Below are positions 48,284 to 60,285 of a DNA stretch of 64,000 nucleotides, one piece after another (positions within the stretch are counted from its first letter, which is position 1; each line of letters starts with the position of its first letter). The stretch is from the NCBI GenBank assembly GCA_032622095.1, contig CP136061.1, forward strand, positions 237,105,815 through 237,169,814. Direction: 5' to 3'. Under the pieces are notes generated by a model. It searched no databases. It was not told the DNA's origin and was given only the letters and a program-made list of their open reading frames with translations. Position numbers and translations under genes: made by a program. The stretch comes from Siphonodentalium dalli. Taxonomy: Eukaryota > Mollusca > Scaphopoda > Gadilida > Siphonodentaliidae.

Positions 48284-48481
48284 CAACGATTTCGTTCTTT
48301 TCATTTATCCCGACGAATGAAAAGCCCGGAAACATTTGCAGAATGCGTCTGATTTGCCAGGAATCCGACGGATGGATTGGCCAATGGTCAAACAGTTTAC
48401 AGATCCCAATGACGTCATCGGTTGTCGCTGGTCGCACCACGATATCACGTTCAGCTGAAGCCTTTGTTGTAATACCTCGGT
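48284..48481 (-). CDS. GNAT-family acetyltransferase, N-terminal-domain exon
   Basis: A 198-nt exon, open in one frame, encodes the first strands and helices of a GNAT domain: DIVVRPATTDDVIGICKLF, then FSFVGINEKNEIVG. Acceptor TTCAG at 48482-48486 and donor G|GTAGGT at 48284/48283 give phase 1 at both ends. Joining it to the exon at 35695-36428 puts EIVG directly before EGLGIPYGEHYGTVRRLFVRP, with the strand spacing of YitH-like proteins. An alternative donor TAG|GTGAAT lies 4 nt downstream. No ATG is present and an in-frame TGA precedes the acceptor, so the start codon must be in an upstream exon not identified. The intron to the next certain exon is about 11.9 kb and full of transposons. 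Confidence 0.75.
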
Positions 48482-48910
48482 CTGAATGTTCAAGTACATG
48501 TCAATAAAATTAGATACATGCTCACAATAATCTACAAATGAAATATCGTGCTCACATATCTCAGTGAATCACATATCTCAGTGAATCAAATTGATAAATG
48601 AGTACCTATATATGCGCCGCTTTCACCACTGAAAGAGTTTAGCATTCAACAAAATATTGCCGAAACTTCCGACAACACCGATCGTATAATATACCATTTT
48701 CGAAAACAGAAAAGTCTGTATTAACATCTTCGCTGTTATGGCGTACGTCCGTAACTATTACGGACGTAAAAGTGCACGTCGTGTGCTATATTGTCCGTAG
48801 TACCTATGAACCTACGTCAGCACACTAGCAGTAGGCCATTATTCATAACTGGAACTCAGAGATTGGTTCATCGGAATAACTGTATCTTGAAGTTTCAAAC
48901 AATGTATGTT
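48482..48910. other. Unannotated stretch upstream of the acetyltransferase exon
   Basis: No exon, promoter or repeat could be supported. Confidence 0.4.
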
Positions 48911-48911
48911 A

Positions 48912-49345
48912 TTATACCTCATATTAAAAGCCTATGTTAATTTCTCATAGGGTGTGATTTTACAATTTGCAATGTTTCCCGCCCATGAAAGATTGCCGAT
49001 CACCAATTTTTGCAATGTTTACCGCTCCGACCGAAACAGCCCGAACATGTTCACGGAAGCACAGGAACGAAAATTGATGACGTATTTTGACCGTGACATT
49101 CAAACCGGAAACCCCAAATCGTCACGATTCAGACGATTCCACATTCTTCAAAGTAAACATCATGGATGCCGGTTAAATTTTCAGAACTGCTGACATGGTT
49201 ATTCGGTATAATAAAAACAATGGTGACCTGGCTCGAGGGCAACATTGCGGATAGTCTCCCCTTGGAACCAATGACATTGGTTCCTCGGGGAGACAATCCG
49301 CAATGTCGCCCTCGAGCCAGGTCACCATTTTGATAATGTTCCACG
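48912..49345 (+). repeat. Paired repeat, copy 2, with a long foldback end
   Basis: It matches 43713-44135 over most of its length. The ATG corresponding to 43962 is followed after four codons by TAA, so this copy lacks the short recombinase-like frame. Its 3' part, about 49219-49329, is a near-perfect hairpin: GGTGACCTGGCTCGAGGGC at one side and its complement at the other. The 43-kb copy has lost one arm of this hairpin. Confidence 0.7.
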
Positions 49346-49483
49346 ATTGTGAACGATAATAGCTAGCCTGTCAGTATTATGGTTTTTATGATATTCACGT
49401 TATATTTTTCCACTGGAAAATGACAATAATGTCAACAGCCCAGCACACGACGTCATAACGTCATTTAGCAGCAAAGAGGTTAA

Positions 49484-50063
49484 AGGGATACTGTACCCAC
49501 AACGTTGTTGTTGGTTGCTATAGTCTCCGAGTCGGAGAATAAGGTAACAAGGTTTCCATTATTTGAAAGTCTGTTGAGTACGAAGTAGTGTTACGGATGG
49601 CAAATTTACCGGAATGCAAAAATACAAATTGTCATTGTCGAGTAATTTTTATACAGTTTTCAACCAATTGTATCAAATAAAAGTTATATTATATGCATAC
49701 TAGTCCCATACACTCATTTAAGTTATTGTATCGTCACTGGTCAGTGAGTGGCTTGAGTTTTCTCCCCGTATCATAATAATGTGTTAAACGATCGTGGTTT
49801 ACTAATCCAGTAACCCTCAAGTAATTCGATTACGTCTTATACACGGAAATTCGTATTTTAATTTCCGCCATTTTATGGCTGGAGCCATAAATTCAATTTA
49901 TATCAAATTATTAACTTTTAAATTATTAAAGTTTAAGATAGCCTATTAACCTGAGCGTTTACAGAATACATCTTCGACTCAAATAACTTATGTTTCTATA
50001 TATTATCGATCTTAGATCGGTGTTATTACCGGAAATTTATTGAAAATGGCGTACAGTACCCCT
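49484..50063. mobile_element. TTAA-flanked MITE (580 bp)
   Basis: AGGGATACTGTAC at the left and GTACAGTACCCCT at the right form imperfect inverted repeats, flanked by TTAA at 49480-49483 and 50064-50067. No ORF. The TTAA target suggests a piggyBac-type mechanism, but the end AGGG is less typical than CCCT, so the class is tentative. Confidence 0.65.
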
Positions 50064-50174
50064 TTAAGCACAATTGCAAATATAAATTTTAGTCCGATCT
50101 CACCCTATAGCTCCCACGTCTAAGATAAAAATAAATAGAGTTTTCAGTTGACTTGTACTGAATAACTGTACTTC

Positions 50175-50285
50175 GATGATGACGATGATGATTGGTGATA
50201 TGGTGGTGGTGGTGGTGGTGGTGGTGGTAATGGTGGTGGTAATGGTTGTGGTGGCGACGACGACGTTGACGATGATGATGATTTA
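50175..50285. repeat. GAT/GGT trinucleotide microsatellite
   Basis: A run of GATGATGAT, GGTGGTGGT and GACGACGAC repeats. It gives a His-rich open frame on minus that is not a gene. Confidence 0.9.
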
Positions 50286-50789
50286 CAAAACAGTTGGTTT
50301 CGTGCATTAATGTTTTCCAGAGTTACCGCGCTTGTTGAGCCGAGTAATGGGACTTAGTGTAAAAATTGATTTCACTCTTTGCATGACTAAGATTCTTCGG
50401 CACAACCTACAGGCCACATCCCTCATCCGATCATCACCAAATTGCCCATGGATCTTTGAGGTGGCCTCTAGATGGGAGCTGTCAATATATTTTCTAAAAA
50501 AAAATTTTAAACATGGCCGCCAGCAGTCATCTTGTTTATCTGGAAATGTTGGATTTTTGCATATATCTCAACCGATGGTTATAGGATTTAAATTAAATTG
50601 TTATGGATGTTCACCATCACGAATGCTTTCAAAAGAGTGCCTAATGACATTCTTTGTATTTTCACTTTGTCTGAGTTATCGACCTCGGCTTACTTTTTTT
50701 CACGATTTTGGTCTGCACGGCTTGACAACTCAAACACATGTGAACCGATTTCAATATTTTTTGGTATCCATGCAAGTATTATTGAGTTA

Positions 50790-51110
50790 TTGAACGGCAT
50801 GACCATGCAATATAACCAAAGAATACTGCGAACCATGCATTATAACCAAATGACTTGACCATGCAATATAACCAAAATGGTGCGAACGAGATAACCATGC
50901 AGTATAACCGAATATGGTGCATATAGCATGATCATGCAATATAACCAAAAGTTCTGCGAACAAGATGAACATGCAGTATAAACAAAAATGATGCGAACGA
51001 AATAATATTAATGACCATGCAGTATGACCGAAAATGGTTCGAAAGAGATGACCATGCAGTCGAACGAGATGACAAAGCGGTATAAACAACAGTGGGGTGT
51101 AACCACATTT
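50790..51110. repeat. Degenerate tandem repeat of GACCATGCARTATAACC
   Basis: About eight imperfect units of roughly 35-45 bp, each with CCATGCAATATAACCAAA-like and GCGAACGAGATGA-like wording. The 174-codon minus frame here follows the repeat. Confidence 0.7.
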
Positions 51111-51655
51111 AAATTCTAAATTAAAATGATAAGAAATGTAACCACAACTCACCTGATCGTAACCTTTTATTTTGTAACCGACGGAACCGCGTTGACCGCA
51201 CAAATGTAAGTGTGCGCAATTTCGCAAGTGATTGAAACAACCACATCGATAAACCAAGCATTTCGAGAAGCAAAACACACTGCACTTAATTAAAAATGAG
51301 TGCGCATTCAATTTGCATGTACTGTATGTGACGCTGATTATTATTCTGTTCCAAATGACATAACATTCGATTTAATGCCAGAGGGCCCGCATTAAGCGTT
51401 CAAATATAAAGCGGCATTATTTTCATCTCGACTCTTAATCTAACTTGTTGTATAAATTAACATACATAAAATAACACTTGTGTTGTTACTTGTGTAGCGG
51501 TCGCGTTGTAAATATAGAAGGCCGATGACTTCTCTGCTCGAGAGGTCTAGATCTCTTGGTCACGGTCATTTAAATTATCGTCAACTATATAATAAAATAA
51601 TAAGGAAATGTAAAAATAATTATTATTGCGACAGCTGTCTAAAGAAAAATAAAAA
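51110..51655. other. Unannotated stretch
   Basis: No supportable feature. AT-rich. Confidence 0.4.
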
Positions 51656-51659
51656 TGAT

Positions 51660-52297
51660 ATACAAAACACATGGAAAATTCTTTAAAACGCCATCAATAA
51701 AACTCAAAAATCATGTAACTACCCTCAGATACTAACGACACAGAGCTTTCTGACCCAAACATAATAGCCGAAAAATTCAATGACTACTTTTCAACAATCC
51801 GTCGAAACACCAGCGACTCAATACACACTGAAAATGGTGCAAATTTTACTGATTACTTTCGAAATAGGCGAACAAAAGAAATCGAAATTGAACCTACATC
51901 GATACAGGAAATAATATTGACTTGTTATACTATGAAAGGAAAAATGAGCAAAGATTACAACGGAATATCGACCGCGCTTATGAAAGAGAGTATCTTCATA
52001 ATAGCCCCACCACTTAAGCATATATTTAATTTATCGTTTGAACAGGGAATATTCCCAATGAAAATTTCCAAAGTAATCCCCATTCCTAAAATAAATAACT
52101 CTAAGGAAATAACAAACTATCGTCCAATCAGTATCCTGCCATGTTTCTCTAAACTGCTTGAAAAATAATGCAAAAACGACTAGTAGATTTTCTAAATGAA
52201 CATGAAATCTTAAATAAACACCAATATGGATTTAGACCAAATCACTCAACATTTCATCCGATAATGCACCTTCTAGATCATCTCGTTAAAAATATTG
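51660..52297 (+). pseudogene. LINE fragment: start of reverse transcriptase domain
   Basis: The plus frame 51917-52168 carries KDYNGISTALMK, FPMKISKVIPIPKI and NYRPISILPCFSKLLEK. After a one-base frameshift at about 52165 it continues with QKRLVDFLNEHEILNKHQYG and FRPNHST, the RT finger and palm entry. The sequence stops abruptly at about 52297, where an unrelated repeat begins (its phrase GTGAAAGTGATTGAACC returns at 52984). Both ends of the element are missing and several stops interrupt the upstream part. Confidence 0.82.
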
Positions 52298-53700
52298 GGT
52301 GAAAGTGATTGAACCTATATTGATTATTAAAATTTACATGTAATGTGATAGTGGACAAAGTATAAAGTACCTACCATTGGAACTGTTATCATTCGAAACT
52401 GGTATTAAAATATATATATATATTAAACTACACTGACTTTAATTTTAATAATACTACAATAAACATGCATGTAGTTTAAATCGCCTTTCTCGTCATCAGA
52501 ACCATAAATGGATTCTGACTTCTTATTTAATATTGTCATGTTGTGTATGCATGTGTGATTCTGTTTACTTGTTACCAGTGGGGGACTCCTCTAGTGCATG
52601 TCTCAGGGGGAGGTGAATCCCTCCTGGGTCATGTACTCCTGGAGACCCCTCCTGATAACTTGCCTTTGGAAATACTTATTAGTGAGGATCTCACTCAAGC
52701 AAAATCCAAATTACTGAAGGAAGCATTGAAACCTAAGCAGGGAACCTTGGCAAATGCCACACTTATGATGGGAAATTGTTTGTAACAGCTGTGGGTTCGG
52801 AAAAGAGATATCTTATACGAAGACTGACTGACTTCGAATAATTTCTGAAGAAAATATAGTGAGGGACATTATGTCACGGCAAAAGTTAAATTACACATAT
52901 GTTCTGTTGGACTGAATATCAAGTAAACATTGTATGATAAATATTTGAGCTGCTGATGTACATTTATATACGTTAATATTGGGTGTGAAAGTGATTGAAC
53001 CTATATTGATTATTAAAATTTTGCTCATTCAAATAAGGTTCCTGTCTATGTCTTTGGAAAAAAAAGAAGATTTTTCTTAGAATATCCTTATCTTTGGGCC
53101 AGAGTTTTGGATTAAAACCGCACCATGTGTTGGAAATCCTTATTAGTGAGATATAATCATGTATACTCAACTGCCATATAATTAAATATTAAATATGGTT
53201 TGAGGAATGTCATGAAGGCACAAGCATATTGTATTAAAACATCAAAAGTATTTCGTTCGAGATGGTTTTAACATGTAATCGGCTACATGTATAGAGATCT
53301 AATATTGGAATTGTTAACATTTTAAACAGGAAATCGGTTATATTGTTGTATAAAGAAAACAAGGATATTGTAATTAAATACTAAATACGGTGTTAGGAAT
53401 GTCATGAAGGCACTGTATATTGTATTAAAACATAAGTATATCGTTAGAGATGGTTTTAATATGTCACTGATTACATATATAGAGCTATAGAATAAAATAT
53501 TAAATATAGTCTGTGATTGCGATGGAGGTACACGTACATATCAAAATTTCAATTGCACTTCGTTTGAGATGGACTCAACAGTCTGTAGGTACCGTAATAT
53601 GATAGTGGTTAAAGTATAAAGTACTTATAAAACACTGGAACTGTTAACATTGTAAACAGTATGCTATTCATAAAATATCAGCTGTTTATGAAATGCGGTT
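52298..53700. repeat. Repeat-rich 5' flank of the downstream LINE
   Basis: AGTGATTGAACCTATATTGA occurs near 52307 and 52990. A block ATAAAGTACYTA...GGAACTGTTA recurs at 52355-52400 and 53613-53650. GGAATGTCATGAAGGCAC recurs at 53205 and 53397. These may form the 5' UTR of the LINE at 53931 or an older tandem repeat into which it inserted. Confidence 0.45.
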
Positions 53701-53930
53701 AAGAATAAATTGGCAGGCATCGTCCCATATTTCATGTAATATTTGCACCAGGGTGCATCATGTTCTGTTTATATTATTTTTGTATTTTATTATATATGTG
53801 ATCTTGTTATTGTCTTGTATCATGGAAAGTTACACACATCCAATATCTGCACTTAGAAATCAACAAAAGCGATGCTGCAAACCCATTCTGACCTATCTTA
53901 GCTATTCCAGAACTTACCATTACTCACCTA

Positions 53931-56225
53931 ATGGGGATTAACTTAGAAATGTATCGAGCTAGGATATGTTACTTTGGGGGAGGCAGGATCATTGGAGGTT
54001 TGGATTTTGAAAGTATAATGTTGGTTAAATTGGTATGCTGTTTTGGACATAGAGGTTTCTTGTTGATGTTACTTCTTATGGTAATTATCTGTGTTGATGT
54101 GCATCCTCATCCAGGACCCACAAATAAAAATATTTCAATTGCATCTTTAAATGTCAGAGGACTTAGAAATAAAGTGCCATTGGTAACAGCTGAACTATCA
54201 AATTATGATATTATTTCCATTACGGAAAGTCTCTTAAGTGATAAGGTAACTGATGATTTATTTGATATCCCGGGGTTCCACTCACCTCCCATTCGAATTG
54301 ACAGAATTGCTAACAAAGGCGGTGGTATTGTTATTTATGTCAAAAATGAACTTACATATAAACACTTAACAGATTTCGATAAACCTGGTCTAGAAGCAGT
54401 GTGGCTAGAAATAAGATATTCAAATAAGATTTTCAATCTAGGTGTGTTTTACCGTCAACCAAATGCATTGAGTAGGTATTGGGATCTCATAGATAGTTCT
54501 ATATCACTAGCAAGGGAAAATGTTACACGTAAATGCATAATAGTTGGGGATTTTAATGCAGACTGTCTAAAAAAAAACATCCAAAAATTAAAATGCTAGA
54601 AGTATCATGTGGTCTAAAGCAATTTTTAAAAACAGCAACACGTGTTACTGATAAGTCAGCCACCTTAATTGATTTGGTTCTCAGCTCATGCGAAAATATG
54701 ATAAAAGATTGCTCTGTATCGGCACCTTTCTGCAGTGATCATTGTGCTACATTGGTGACTCTTAAAGAACCTAGTACACACCTTCCTTCTTTTAAAAGAC
54801 GTATATATGATTACGCACGTATGGATTTCGAAGGTATGAAGCTAGCATTTACTAGTGTAAACTGTGACACTATTTTTCTATCTAAATTTACTGATGTGGC
54901 TGAGAAAGTGGTTGCTTATATCACGGAGACAACTGACAGATTTGTTCCAAATAAAGTTGTCACAGTAAAGAGTAATGATAAATCTTGGATCACATGTGAC
55001 TTTAAAAGAAACATGAAAAAACGGGATAGGGCCCACAAATTAGCACAAAAAAATAATAACGTGGATAGCTGGGGGAACTTCAGGATAGTAAGAAATGAGA
55101 CAATTGGCGCAATCAGAAAAGCAAAATTAGAATATGACCAGAAGTTAGACATATCAGTTTCAACTGGAAATTTCAATAATAAACAATGGTGGAGGTTACC
55201 AAATGATTTCATGAAAAGGACTCAAAATACGCATAGGAATTTTCCACCATTGATTGAATCCAATAATCTAATCAGTGATGCTTCTGATATAGCTAATATT
55301 CTAAATAACTATTTTGTTGAACAGGGTGCGTCTATTGATGACTCGCTTCATTTACCAGACTTACATTTTAACAGTAAATGTCTGGAAGAAATTGAAGTAA
55401 CTGTTGAAGATGTCAATCAGATTCTAAATTCACTTGAAACTGGTAAAGCCTCTGGGCCTGATAACGTGAGTAATAGGGTATTGAAAACTTTTTCGTTTGT
55501 ATTGGCAGAACCTCTAACTAGATTATTTAATGTTCTTCTTGAAGAATCACATTTCCCACAAATATGGAAGCATGCTAATGTAACACCTATACATAAGAAA
55601 GGTTCTGTAAATGAAAAAAGTAATTATAGGCCAGTATCTCTGACTAGTACACTTAGTAAAGTGTTTGAGAAGGTGGTGTTTAAATATGTGTATGAATTTA
55701 CTTCTTCTCACTGCCTGTTAACTCCATATCAGTCAGGTTTTACGCCTGGCGATAGTACAATATACCAACTTCTCGACATTGACTACTTCACCCAACAAAC
55801 TTTAAACGATAGGTCATCCGTCAGATTTGTATTCTGTGATATAAGCAAGGCATTTGACAGAGTTTGGCACAAAGGTCTTATACATAAATTAAGTGCAATA
55901 GGTATCCGAGGTAAATTACTGTCATGGTTTGTTATATATCTTAATAATAGAACTCAGTCCACAGTAATTAATGGAATTTTTTTTTAAGAATAGTACTATA
56001 CATGCTGGTGTACCCCAAGGCTCGTTCTAGGCCCCCTCCTATTTAATATTTACATCAACGATATAGTGTCGGGTATAGAATCTAACATTAGACTTTATGC
56101 AGATGATACCTGCTTATTTTTGCCTGTAGACAATGAAGTTATGGCTGCCGAGATTCTAAATAGGGACCTTCTCCGTATTGGAGAATGGGCAAAGAAATGG
56201 CAAGTTAATTTTAGCATTTGTTTAA
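53931..56225 (+). pseudogene. CR1/L2-like LINE ORF2: endonuclease plus most of reverse transcriptase
   Basis: The protein would nick DNA and reverse transcribe its RNA. ATG at 53931. After a hydrophobic segment comes DVHPHPGP, typical of CR1/L2 ORF2, then the endonuclease: ASLNVRGLRNK, ISITESLLSD, GDFNAD. A one-base shift in an A9 run near 54569-54577 moves the frame to that of 54593-55987, which holds SDHCATLV, closing the endonuclease, then the RT: GKASGPDNVSNRVLK, NYRPVSLTSTLSKVFEK, YQSGFTPGDST and FCDISKAFDRVWHKG. A T10 run at 55977-55986 and a missing base near 56025 shift it again, after which HAGVPQGS, GPLLFNIYINDIV and LYADDT (56093-56110) follow. It ends at about 56225 before the thumb and C-terminus: the 3' end is missing. 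Confidence 0.92.
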
Positions 56226-56359
56226 TGTAAACACTGCCTAAAAATTGAGGAACATTAAAAATGAAGAGAACATGTTGGGCGAAGCCAAGTTCTGGGAGTG
56301 CAAGGTACCCAACAAGTCACCGTGAGGTTGATAGTAAATGCAGTATACTGTTGATATGG

Positions 56360-56640
56360 ATGTCATGATTGAAATGGTAAATATGATATACCATTTGAAA
56401 GACGAAGCTCCAAAACATTGTATTATCAACTTATCCGGTGTAATAAATTTGAACGTGCTCTGTTTGTTGAGGTGCCGATGTGTTTTCTATGATTAGTTTC
56501 ATCTGGACTGTACTGAAAAGTTTGTAATTTCAATGGAACGGGAATAACTCTGTATCTTAGTTTGAATTTTGTTGCATTCTGGAAGCAAACGGGGGAAATG
56601 TTTCTATGATTTCAGCTATTTGCTATTACGCTATTGACAC
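56360..56640. repeat. Dispersed repeat shared with 5865-6110
   Basis: Order-conserved blocks AACATTGTATTATCAACT, GGGAATAACT and GCATTCTGG. It lies just beyond the 3' break of the LINE. Confidence 0.5.
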
Positions 56641-57360
56641 CTGAGACACAGATGTTCTACAGTGTGATGAATTATAGTATTTTAATCATATTTTATGTCA
56701 TATATTGTTATTAAAAACGTATATCATGGCACTATCATAAAATAATCGGTGACTCGAACATTAAATGGGCCTTTAAGTGTACCTCTGCATAAAATACCAC
56801 ACTCGCGTGTTCATAGCCAAGTGATAACAATTCCAAGACGCAACACGTTGGGAGTAAGTAATGTCTTACACCTCTTGTATTTATATTTCCATGCAGTCAC
56901 TCAAGTATACATGTTAATTTAAAAAATCCCAAAACCTCACTCGCATTATTCCTACTCGGTTCCACTCACACGTGTATATTCATAGTATGCATTCATTATA
57001 TCGAACAAGTTGGTGCCTACACATTTGAACCACTGTTCGTACCATCGCCATAGCAAAGCCTATTATAACCTCAGTCTGCACACGATGAACATAACCCCCC
57101 AAAAAACAACCAATTAATTCGGCCATCTACATCATATAATATGTCACAGCATTCAGGGGTATTCATGGGTTAACATATATAGGAAGATTGTCTTTACATG
57201 ACTATATCACCCCTAACATATACAAGTATGGTTTATTAATATTATTTGTAATTGTACTTTCCATGTGTGTAAATTGTGAATACAATTATCTTATCATATC
57301 AAACTTGTAACCTCTTGAACGAACTAACTCGTACTCGATTACACCTTTTTTTGTTATGAC
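56640..57360. other. Unannotated AT-rich stretch
   Basis: No gene, repeat boundary or RNA was recognised. Confidence 0.4.
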
Positions 57361-57364
57361 AGTT

Positions 57365-57370
57365 TTTATT
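57365..57370 (-). terminator. Polyadenylation signal AATAAA of the phospholipase exon
   Basis: AATAAA on the minus strand about 130 bases past the stop codon at 57499-57501. Confidence 0.55.
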
Positions 57371-57498
57371 AATTCTAAATATGAACATGTATTATATAAT
57401 GAGACAGAAAAATACAATATATGTGACAGCTGCAGCTGTACTTATAATAAAGATGAAATAAATAAAAATAAAGAATTGACTTCGATATTTTCTTTGTC

Positions 57499-57608
57499 TT
57501 ATCCTCTCTTGGTAGACAGGTAACGCTTGTACTTGTTGAAGCAAATAGCAGCAGCCCTGTCACATGTACACACTCGTTTTTGACACAGCTTTGTTATTGG
57601 GCTGTCAA
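57499..57608 (-). CDS. Secreted phospholipase A2-like protein, terminal exon
   Basis: sPLA2 enzymes hydrolyse the sn-2 ester of glycerophospholipids outside the cell using calcium. This exon starts after a good acceptor TTTATGTTCCAG (57609-57620) in phase 1 and encodes 36 residues including VCTCDRAAAICFNKYKR, ending KRG and TAA. The C-x-CD-x-x-AA-x-CF pattern is the C-terminal helix of group I/II-like sPLA2, and its Asp is the one that orients the catalytic His. Group I vertebrate genes have a last intron at a comparable place. The exon carrying the CC-x-x-HD-x-CY active site was not found with confidence in the window, so the gene could be incomplete, have very long introns, or be an orphan remnant. 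No toxin role can be inferred. Confidence 0.72.
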
Positions 57609-57879
57609 CTGGAACATAAAGGTATATATTTTGTTTATTCTGGCTTTGTTGTCGTTCCAGTCATAATGTAAGATATATTGGTGTATGTAAGAAGAAGCAG
57701 CGGATTCCCAATAGCACATAACTCTACTGCAAATAGAAACCATATACTTCCCGTACTGAGAAACTTAATTAATAAGGTTATCTTCAATCAGTCCAGGTGC
57801 TTGATGTAGAAATACAAAAGAATTGTGAAAAAGGTGATAAAAGCATGAAACTTGCCACATGTGTTCCCTATACACAACT

Positions 57880-58950
57880 GAGCATGTTCAGATATGGAGG
57901 CATTCGCGGGAGGTCCTTCCTTAGCAACAGTTGCTAGGCAACCACCCAACATAAAAGAAATGCACAAATGACTGATATTATGGCAGTTTTAGCAAATTAA
58001 ACTATGTCATTTTGCATTTTTATGGTGAAAACAATTTTACTAGTTCTTGTTAGTGTAGAGTCTGTATACCTGACAGAAACAATACCATATTTCTTTCTTT
58101 CATTGGTGGTAACGGTTGCTAGGGACATTCCCAAAATCGAAAAATATACATATGATTGATAATATGTAAGTTTTAACAAATTAAACTTCACCATGTGGGA
58201 TTTTATGCTGAAAAAAATTATAATAGTTGTTGTTAGTGTGTACCTGACTGAAAAATTACCATATTTCTAACTTATAGGGGTGGTAAAGGTTGCTAAGGAC
58301 ATTACCTGAAATCGAAGGAATGCACATATGACTGATATAATAGCAGTTTGAACAAACTAAACTGTACCATGTAGCATTTCGTTGATGAAAACAATTATAA
58401 TAGTTGTTGTTAATGTGGGCATGCATGACTAAAAATTCACATATTTCATTCTTACATGGGTGGTAATGGTTGTTAGGGACATTCCCAGAATCGAAAAGTG
58501 CACATATGACTGATAGTATTATGAAAATATATCATGTTAATGGTGAAAACCAATATAATAGTTATTGCTAGTGTGAACCCCCACTGGAATATAACCATAT
58601 TTCTAACTTACAGGGGTGGTAATGGTTGCCAGGGACCAAACTCAATAATTGCACATGTTAGCTACTATTATGACAGTTTTAACCAACTAAAATATCTCAT
58701 GGAAAATTTTTATGGTGAAAAACAATTCTAATAGTTAGTGTAACTGTGAGTCTAACCATATTATGGCACAAATTTAGTTTTCATATTGGTAAAACGGTTG
58801 ATAGGCAACTACACGAAATCTAAGAAATTCGCATATGGCTGATAATATGACAATTACGACCGATTAAAATGTCTCTCATCGGATTTATATTGTGAAAGAA
58901 TCCATAATAATTATGATTATTGTAAGCCTGGACAGAATACATAGCACAAT
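57880..58950. repeat. Tandem array of about six ~175-bp units
   Basis: Units contain GGTGGTAANGGTTGCTAGGG, ACATATGACTGATAATATG, ACAATTATAATAGTTGTTG and AAAATACCATATTTCT, starting near 57905, 58105, 58280, 58460, 58612 and 58785, with increasing divergence at the right edge. No coding content. It lies upstream of the phospholipase exon, probably in an intron. Confidence 0.75.
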
Positions 58951-59139
58951 TCAGTTCTTAAGACCTATGTTTAGTTCTTAAGACTTATGTTATTAGTAAC
59001 TGTTGCATGTTAAGGAAGCACCCACCAAAAGAACAAGTACTACATGTATATGAGTCTGAAAAGTTGTAAATTTAACTAACATAACTCTATCATATACCTG
59101 TACAATATATCCTTCGTGGTATTCAAAAGCATGACAATC

Positions 59140-59800
59140 TATAACCACATGTCACAAAAGTAATATACTCCATAATCACACATGTAGATGTTTAGGTCAC
59201 AGTCCCATATATATATATATGAAAAGCCCATATAGGTCATGAAGCGGGCTGCTACATATAAGCCATATGATATCATATCCATATATTTATGACCCATAAT
59301 ATATAGCTTTGCCTGATCAGGCATCTGTAGATGTTGGGCATGGACCCAGCCCCTTATACAAGCTATATGATAGCTAAGCTGCATGGCACACACTGTTACA
59401 TGATGTAAATAACCAGGTGCCCACAGGTAGGCCGTGAATCCAGATGCCTATATGTAGACCACATAGTACATACGTCAGTTGTTTATCTTGGATTCTTATG
59501 ATTTTCATTTATAGGGTTGGAACACATGGGGCAGTTATATACATATATATTGGACCAATGCCCTATATAAAGGCCATGGGTGGAGGTCCATTTAAATAGT
59601 TCACACACCAATGCCACTATGCTGTACGTTGGCTATGGGCCGAGGGTAATACAAGGTCGTGGACACAGGTCGGTATTGGTGTGGCACGATAAGGTACCCA
59701 GGCATGAGCAGGTGTCTATATGTCGGGTATGGTCCCAGCCCCTTATATGTGATATATCTACACCAGTCACCTCAAAAAAGTATGCTGACGATGCCTATGT
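59140..59800. repeat. Degenerate repeat of CCCAGCCCCTTATA wording
   Basis: Phrases CCCAGCCCCTTATAC, GTAGATGTTGGGCATGG/CTATATGTCGGGTATGG and TATATATGAAAAGCCC recur at irregular spacing. Some frames here are open but have no family. Confidence 0.45.
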
Positions 59801-59934
59801 GGAATGAAAACGACCTTTAATATATACAAAAACAGTTGTTGGTAAACTGAACGTAGTCTAATATGTTGGAATAGACACACCATCTGGCCTTGGACCCAGA
59901 CATATTTATGTGGTGAAAATACCCAGCCGACTAT

Positions 59935-60190
59935 ATGTATTAACAATAATAACCACTTGATTTTAGAGTTATCCATCTTACAACCGCAATTTGTCCGCTT
60001 GAGCACGTGCTTCTGGCTAAGATCTGGTCCACAAACAATAGAAACCGCAAACTTCAGACATCGATATCTAATCACCCTGAGCTTCGATGGGTGGGTTCCT
60101 CGACTCGAATCAAATATTTTTTACCCCCAAAGCCAAAGGAATAGTAATTTAGGAGCGTCTGATCGGATTGAGCACCGTTAAATATCGGTA
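59935..60190. mobile_element. Half copy of the GAGTACCTTTAA inverted-repeat family
   Basis: It matches the right half of the 34.2-34.7 kb element (GATTTTAGAGTTATCCATCTT, TTCCTCGACTCGAATCAAAT, GATCGGATTGAGCACCGTTAA). The left half is missing. Confidence 0.6.
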
Positions 60191-60285
60191 CCGTGGAGAT
60201 AGGATTGAGACAAATAAGAGACATTCCGTTTGTAACTTCTGACGTGTAGATTGTGTAAATGGCAGCATGTGATAGCGACAATTAA

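Noticed and set aside
50089-50307. His-rich minus open frame
   Set aside because: Translation of a trinucleotide microsatellite.
50787-51311. 174-codon minus open frame
   Set aside because: Follows the GACCATGCARTATAACC tandem repeat; no domain.
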